64,000 bases of DNA, taken from the NCBI GenBank assembly GCA_030159075.1, contig BROG01000920.1, forward strand, positions 62,001 to 126,000. The letters run 5' to 3'. The notes below the pieces were generated by a model. That model worked only from the letters and a program-made list of their open reading frames with translations, did no database searches and was not told where the DNA came from. The stretch is from Atrina japonica. Lineage: Eukaryota > Mollusca > Bivalvia > Pterioida > Pinnidae. Of this stretch, positions 48,901 through 57,900 are shown piece by piece. Numbering within the stretch: the stretch's first letter is position 1; each line of letters opens with the position of its first letter. The translations under genes were made by a program, and so were the position numbers.

Positions 48901-51900
48901 TAGTCCCTGATCTAATCCAGTAGTGATTGACAGGATTGTTAATTAACCAAAACAGAAGAACTGTTAAAAAAGTGTCTTAGACTACAGTGTTGAGTACAAG
49001 TGTCACAGCCAAGTCATTTTTAGATCTAGTGGGAATGTAGATTACTGAAGTAGTAGTGAATGCTACTGCAACATTATGTACCTGATATCCAAATTGGGTA
49101 CATAATAACATATTTACACATTTTCATTTTTGAAAATTAATTAGGGGATTGTTTATGACAAAATTCATACGAATTATGAAAACAAAATCCCCTATTTTGT
49201 GTAGTTTTAAGAACCTATATCGATCAAAATGCCCACTTCCGGAACTCCCGAAACCTCAAACTCTTGAAACCTCGAAGTTTTTTGGTGGTCCCCTAGACTT
49301 CGAGGTATGGAACTTACCTTTAGACCTGTATCAATTCTTTATCATCAATATGTAATTTTACATTCTATAGACCTGTATCACTTCTTTATCATTAATATGT
49401 TATTTTACATTCTATAGACCTGTATCACTTCTTTATCATTAATATGTTATTTTACATTCTATAGACCTGTATCAATTCCTTATTATTAATATGTTATTTT
49501 ACATTCTATAGACCTGTATCAATTCTTTATCATTAATATGTTATTTTACATTCTATAGACCTGTATCAATTCCTTATTATTAATATGTTATTTTACATTC
49601 TATAGACCTGTATCAATTCTTTATCATTAATATGTTATTTTACATTCTATAGACCTGTATCACTTCTTTATCATTAATATGTTATTTTACATTCTATAGA
49701 CCTGTATCAATTCCTTATTATTAATATGTTATTTTACATTCTATAGACCTGTATCAATTCTTTATCATTAATATGTTATTTTACATTCTATAGACCTGTA
49801 TCAATTCTTTATCATTAATATGTTATTTTACATTCTATAGACCTGTATCAATTCTTTATCATTAATATGTTATTTTACATTCTATAGACCTGTATCAATT
49901 CTTTATCATTAATATGTTATTTTACATTCTATAGACCTGTATCACTTCTTTATCATTAATATGTTATTTTACATTCTATAGACCTGTATCAATTCTTTAT
50001 CATTAATATGTTATTTTACATTCTATAGACCTGTATCAATTCTTTATCATTAATATGTTATTTTACATACTTTGTGACCTGTATCAATTCTTTATCATTA
50101 ATATGTTATTTTACATACTTTGTGACCTGTATCAATTCTTTATCATTAATATGTTATTTTACATTCTATAGACCTGAGGATGCAATCAAGGAATACCGTA
50201 CAGCTTTGTCATATGAAAATGACAATGCAGATGTATATTTTAATGTAAGTATGTTTTGGAAGTATTATATCCCTGTTATTTAAACTCTGAGTATGACTTA
50301 ATATTCTCGCACCTGAGAGAGACAGATCTCGTTTTTTATCAGTACTGCAAAATTCTATCTGGAACTGCTGATCCAGAACACTTTGTATCCCTACACATGT
50401 TGCCTGCACTGTTTGTAATCATGGGGGGTTCAAGGAGGTTTTCGGTATTATTGGGTATTATATCTGTACATAATGTTTATCAGACAATTATTTTACCTGT
50501 ATAACACCTGCTCATAATTATTGTTGGGACAGTGATTTTACCTGTGTATGTTCAGGATAAAGATACAGCAGCTGTGAATTTCCTGACATTTAGATCTGTG
50601 GTTTTGTATACAGGATAGGGACTCATGTGACATTAACGACATTTTGGTCTCATGTTTGTATTAACTTGATTGGTCCATATTTCTGGTCTCATGTTTGTAT
50701 TAACTTGATTGGTCCATATTTCTGGTCTCATGTTTGTATTAACTTGATTGGTCCATATTTCTGGTCTCATGTTTGTATTAACTTGATTGGTCCATATTTC
50801 TGGTCTCATGTTTGTATTAACTTGATTGGTCCATATTTCTGGTCTCATGTTTGTATTAACTTGATTGGTCCATATTTCTGGTCTCATGTTTGTATTAACT
50901 TGATGGGTCCATATTTCCGATGGCACTTCACTATTAGCATTTTCAAGGTGTCCTGTCAACCTTTTAACACTTATGCTAAGTTTGGATGCCATGGGTGGTC
51001 AAAATCTAAGTTTTGGTACCATCAGTTTGGTGTACTGCCATCTGAACCTAATTGTCTTTTATATCTGTAAGTAATTATAAATGGGGTCATTTACAGAGAT
51101 CAACAATCATGAATATTTCCAATTGTCATGAAGGACAAGTAGTATTGAAATCTACCTGTATCAGTGCAAAAATGACTTGTCTGAAAATCAAGTGTAACAT
51201 GTAAAGATATTGTTTTGTGTTTAAGCAAGTATAATTTTTTTTGAATTACTTTTTGTCTTCAACAATTTCACTTGTTCTGTCGGACATTTCAGAAGTAACA
51301 TTTACTTGTCCAACCACAAAATGCACTTGTTCCAGACAACTGGACAAACCAGATTGTTGAGCTGTGCATTAATGTGGTCATGTCTTCATCTATACAACTG
51401 TTATTCATACTCTAACTGAGAAGATGACTTAACATATTGTTATAATCACAATGTCTGTAATTGACCTATCGCCAAATGCCCCACATGGAACCTTTTGGCA
51501 AACTTTTCCATTATGACAATTACAATTGAATGACGTCAAAAAAGCACATGAACAGCCATGTGTCAGACACCTGGGGATAGGTCAGTTTTAATCATCTGTA
51601 TTATAATTGAAATAATGAATTTGATGTTGTATGTTTGTTTGTTTTAGATTGGAGTAGTATCATTGGAGCTTGGGAGAACCAGGGATGCTAGAGAAAACTT
51701 CGAACTAGCCTTACAAATTGATCCTGATCATGAGGTACAAATGAGTTTATCATACTGTATACAGGGTCATTTTTCACCCTGTGTTATTTTTGCCCTATTA
51801 AACATGCAAACAGTTTTGCCCTGTTTTAATTAGTCCATGCTTGTTACAATTCCATTCAAGAAGCATGTGTGTAATGTGTATAACAGTCAGAGATTTTTAT

Positions 51901-54900
51901 CAGTGATTAGATAAGATTAAATATGATTTGAATATTTTTATGTTTTATTCAATAATCAATACTTGTGCATATCTACTTTCTGTATAGGCACATTAATTTT
52001 TTTAAACAATTCTGTATTGTTTAAAATGAAAAATTTAATAGATATTCTCTGCAATTAATAAAAGTAGATGAATTTACCGTTTTGAATTTGCCCAATAAAA
52101 CGGGGGCGAAAATTTCCCTGTATACAGTAATTTCTTTTCCTAATCATTGTTTCTTGCTACATATATGAAAGTCTTTATCTCTTTAAAACATTCTATCTTC
52201 CATGCCTTTCATTTGTCTCTATCTCTCATATCTGTCTTCCATGCCTTTCTGTCTCTATCTAACAAAGTCCGGACCATGGATGCAGGGCCATATGAATGGC
52301 CCAACATCTGTTGATGGTGGGCTATTCATATGGCCCTGCATCCGAGGTCTGTCCGTCGTCCATCCGTCTGTCCATTGTCTGTCCTGAACAATTCTTGTTA
52401 CTGCTATTTCTCAGAAAGGACTAAAGGGATTTCCTTCAAATTGAACATGAAGGTCCCCCGTGAGGTCTAGTTGTGCATATGACATTTGCAGAGAGATTGG
52501 ATTCCAACATGTCTGACATATGGCCATCTTGCATTTTTACAATGGAAGTATGTATTTCTCAGAATGTACTGAAGGAATCTTTTCGAAATTGATTATGGAG
52601 GTTCCCCCTGAGGTCTAGATGTGCATATTACATTTTCAGAGAGATCATTAACCAAGATGGACACCTGTCAGCCATATTGAATTCCATTCTCTCTTAAAAT
52701 GTAATATGTTCAGTTCAAGTTCAGTTTCGCTATAATTGTGTGAAAAAAGTATTTCACAGAAATATGGCTTTAAGTTCAAATTCAATGTTAAGACACAGAA
52801 TAAGAGAAAAGAAGAGAAAAGAACAGTCTGTCATAGATCAGACATAGAACATTTCATGGTGAGCCCAAGATCCCTCTGGGATCTCTTGTTCTCATTGTCT
52901 TTTTATCTGCTCTCTCTTTCTTGTCTGTCTCAAACTTTCTGTCTGTCTGTCACTGTCATCTCTATTTTCCTCCCCATCTCTCTACCTGTCTTCTTCCTGT
53001 CTCGCTTTCTTTCTCTCCGTGTCTCTATCTAGGTTGAATATTGTATTAGAAATTGATATGAATGGACCTTTGAACAAAAATTATTTTTTCAATATTTATA
53101 GTCATACTGCTTCTTAAATAATGTTGGTTCTTGAATATTTTATATCTCGGGGGGGCTATTTAACCATGGTGTATCTCTATGTAATGTTAAACCGTTCCAT
53201 TCTAGCAATCACTATACAATTCTGCCATTATGATCCAAGAATCTGGAGATGGACAATACTGGCCAGTTGCCCATGAAAGGTACTGATTATGATTCTGTTT
53301 TTGTTTGTAATATATTGGTGTGGATAAAACAGCATTGATGTTGTTTGACCTTAATTTATAATTCCTGATTAACTTGTATATAATCATTATTTCATTTTTT
53401 GGCGATTTTTTTTTTGCCACACTGAACAATTTTTACTTATACTGTGTTGGCCAGATTTTAATAGTGGTGGGGAAATCCTGGTTATAACTTAATCAGGAAA
53501 AGACCATCAGCCTTAACTGGGAATGTTCCTGACATAATCAGCTTAGGTTCTGTGTGGACTTACAGTTATACAGTATATCACAGTATTCACACAAGATCAA
53601 GAAATAACTAGAATTAATAATATTTACATACCAACTGTTATTTCCTTCACTGCAAGTATACAGACTGGTTGCATTGAATATTTAATGCTGGACACATAGC
53701 TATTCAGCTGTTACGTCATATGAAAACCTCCCCCCACAAAGTGAATTATATAGAATGAATTTTGTATCCAACTGACTACAGTTTCACAGAAAATGGTAAA
53801 TTATATAAATATAAGGATTGTTTTTCATATTTAGAAAAAACATGGAAAGTACATGCAATGACTCATGGAATTTTTTTTTACATGAGTCATTGCATGTACA
53901 TTCCATGCTTTTTCCAAAAATGGAAAACAATTCTCAAATGGCAACTTTCATATGTGAATGTAATGTATCCTAGTGAATCAGTGATAATTTAGAATCCAGT
54001 TCTGTTTGAAAGTTGAAAAATTTCTCAACATGACAGTTTAGTTGTAGAAGGTCAGTGGGATTATATTGTACTTTGGTTTTCTCCTACATCACTAAAACTG
54101 CCTGCCACTCTATAACTGAACAGTTGTTGAGTGTGGCATTAAACCCCATTAATACAAACAAATCAACATTATACCGGTATTTATATCTTTATTAAAGCAG
54201 TCATGAAATAGATTGATCTGTTTTGGTATTTTTCTGACTTAAGAGTAAACGAATGGTATTGAGTGATTAAGTATATTCAGATGTTTAGGGTTGTACTAAT
54301 TATTTATTTTCTATAACAACAGTGTAGGTATAATACATGTATATACAAAATTATTATAAGATAAAAATACAAACTTGTGTATCTTATCTAGACTGAATAA
54401 ACTGATAAAGAAGAACCCACAGGATGCCAAGGTGCATTTTACCTTAGGCATGTTACAGATGGACATGAAAGACTTTATTGCTGCCGAGAAAAGCTTTAAG
54501 AACTGTGTGAAGGTAAGTAAGAATCTACAGGTGTTGATGTATACAGGGCCTTAAGTCGCCAATTTAATAGTGTTGATGTTGTGAAGGATGATTGGGAATA
54601 TATTTTTTCTTTTTGGAAAAATAATGTTTTTGGACTTACTGTTTTTTGCATGTATTCAGATCAGTGTTAAGTTTTTGATACAGATTTGCTGTTCAGTTGA
54701 TATTGGTGCTAGCTTGGTGATTTTTGGTCTGGATAATTCTTGGGGGGATAGCATTGATGTTAAGAAGTTTGATTGGGAGCATTTGTTTGATTTTTTTGGC
54801 ACATATTTATTGGTGTGTGATAGGGCTCTTGGTGTGTCCTGTCCCAACCCCCCCCCCAAAAAAAAATTTGTATTTTTACTTATAACTTAAAAGCCATTCA

Positions 54901-57900
54901 CAGCCTCACCCTAAAACCATGTATATTATTGATTGTTATAGGGAAACACAGTCAGTGGTGTATGGAGTCCTTGGGGGTCCTTCCCCACCCTTTAAAATGT
55001 ATATTTTTACTTAAAAACCATTCACAGCCCCACCTTTAAACCATATATATTATTGATTGGTTTTTTTTAAAACACATTCATTGGCATATGTGGGGGTACT
55101 GCCCAAACCCCTGAAATATATATATTTTTACTTGTAACTTAAAATCTGTTCAAAGCCCCATCTTTGAATTATATATATTATTATTGATTTGAGATAATCT
55201 AGTGGTGCATATAGGGGTCCTGTCCCTACCCATGGATTATATATTTTAACTTAAAACTTGAAAAACATTCACATCCCTGATCCTACACTTATTAATACTG
55301 CATGTTGCAAGTATACTTTGCCAAATAAAATGTCAAAGCAGGGACCAGCAGGACATATAATTATCTTGTTTTCAAATAACTAATGCTTTTAATAATGCAA
55401 AGAACTCGTCAGTATTCTATTCTTTAGAAGCTTATACTTACATATAATATATCTTCATATCTACAGTATGATCCCGTGTTCCGCAGTGCTCTGTTTAACC
55501 TGGCATTGATGTACGCTAACTACATGAATCAGCCCATGTCAGCCTTACCATACCTAGAGACACTGTTGAAGGTCAGTATACAAATAAAAACCCCAGAAAG
55601 GTCTACTTTGCAGTTTTTGACATGAAATAATCATATGTCTGGAAGTTTTCATCAGTTGATTTTTGTTCACCAGTCATTCAACAGGGAGACTTGGCCTTTG
55701 AAAGGGATACAAAATCACTCAGTTTTTTTTTATTGAGGTGAGCTCTATCTATGTAGCTTATGTCAAGTATAAATTGTGCAGTTAAACCCAGATATATTGA
55801 ACCTTGATACATTGATATCTGCTTTATTTGAAGTGTTTTTGATTCCTCAGCCTAATTCTGAAGCATTCTATCCCCTTCAATTTCAGTATATCTTGGTTTG
55901 ACTGTGGTCACTAATGCTAAACAAAAAGAGTAACTTTCTCTAGAGATATTTGACAGAAAGGAATTCTCTTAGAGTGACCAGAGTGACCAAGCACAGTGAA
56001 GCTCTGTCAGAGTGACCAAACACAGTTGAGCTATGTCAGAGTGAACATACACAGTGGAGCTATGTCAGAGTGAACAAACAAAGTGGATCTCTGAAAGCGT
56101 GACCAAACAAAGTGGAACTCTGTCAGAGTGACCAAACACAGTGAAGATCTGTCAGCGTAACCAAACACAGTTGAGCTATGTCAGAGTGCTCAAACACAGT
56201 GAAGCTCTGTCAGTGTGACCAAACACAGTTGAGCTATGTCAGAGTGAACAAACACAGTGGAGCTATGTCAGAGTGAACAAACACAGTGGATCTCTGAAAG
56301 AGTGACCAAATACAGTGAAACTCTATCATAGTGACAAAACACTGAAATTTCTGTTCAAAGTGACCAAACACAGCTGAGCTCTTACAAAGTGACCAAACAC
56401 AGTAAAGTTCTGTAAGAGTGACCAAACTCAGCCGGCCTCTGTTAAGAGGATTGGATTAGAGCCCTCTCAGTGACCAGAATTGAGCTGTCTCTGAGTATTC
56501 TAAAAGGGTGGAGCTCTGTGAGAATTACCTGACAAAATGGAGCTCTGTTAGAGTGACTCAACATAGTGAAGCTCTCCCATAATGGCCTGCCAATGTATAG
56601 ATCGTTTACAGTGACTAATCAGAGTAAAGCAGTCTCATATCTGACAATGCTGAGCTCCGTTAGAGTGACTCAACAGGGTGTGACTCTTTTATAATGACTT
56701 GACAAGGTGGAGTTCTGTTAGAGTGACACAATAGAGTGATGCTCTCTCAAAATGATTTGACAAGGTGGAGATTTGTTAGAGTGACTCAACAGGGTGTTGA
56801 TCTTTCATAACAACCTGACATAATAGAACTCCCTGAGAGTGACTCAACAGGATGAAGGCCTTTCATAACAATCTAACATGATGGAACTCCCTCAGAGTGA
56901 CTCAACAGAGTGAAGCTCTTTCATAACGACCTGACACAATGGAACTCCTTTAGAGTGACTCATCAGGATGAAGCTCTTTCAGAGCGACTGAACATCATGT
57001 AACTCCCTTAGAGTGACTCAACAGGGTGAAGCTCTTTCAGAGCGACTGGACATCATGTAACTCCTTTAGAGTGACTCATCAGGATGAAGCTCTTTCAGAG
57101 CGACTGGACATTATGTAACTCATTTAGAGTGACTAATCAGGGTGAAGCTCTTTCAGAGCAACTGGACATTATGTAACTCATTTAGAGTGACTCAACAGGG
57201 TGAAGCTCTTTCAGAGCGACTGAACATCATGTAACTCCCTTAGAGTGACTCAACAGGGTGAAGCTCCTTCATAATGATCTGACACGATAGAACTTCTTTA
57301 GAGTGACTCAACAGGGTGAAGCTGTATCATAATGACCTTACATTGTTGAACTTCCTTGGAGTGATTCAACAGGGTGAAGCTCTTTCATAATAACCTGAAT
57401 GCAGATATACTTAGTACCATTTACAAAAGTTATAGTTGTTATATAACCTATATCTGTAACAATCAGTAGATTAATTTATTTTTGTATGTCTATGGATAGA
57501 GGTGAGTAAAATTCACTCCTCACTAAAGACAAAAGAAATGAATCAAACTGTTTTGTAATGTGTGGCTAAGGATTGAAGGAATCTAAATCTCACGTGCAGA
57601 TACAAGAAATACTCCTTGACTCAGTTTACCAATCAGAAGATTCAACTTTGACCAATCAGAATAATTTTATACAAATATCACTTATATATGACTAATCGAA
57701 CACTCCCATAATCCTTCAATTTATAATTGTTATATAGATACATTTCACATTCATTTCGACCATTTTGTAACAGAAATTAAGTTTAGTCATCATGGTGTGG
57801 TTTATTTCAGAATTATCCGGATCACATAAAGGGTTTAATGTTGATGGGAGATATTAATGTGAACACACTGAAAAAACTTGATGCAGCAGAGCAGAATTTT

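Noticed and set aside
50627..51070. 147-codon frame with a 13-residue [13 protein letters not shown] repeat
   Set aside because: Seven copies of a 39-bp intronic repeat; both strands are open and there is no independent coding signal.
53762..53992. 76-codon frame across the hairpin
   Set aside because: It reads through both arms of the inverted repeat and shows no domain.
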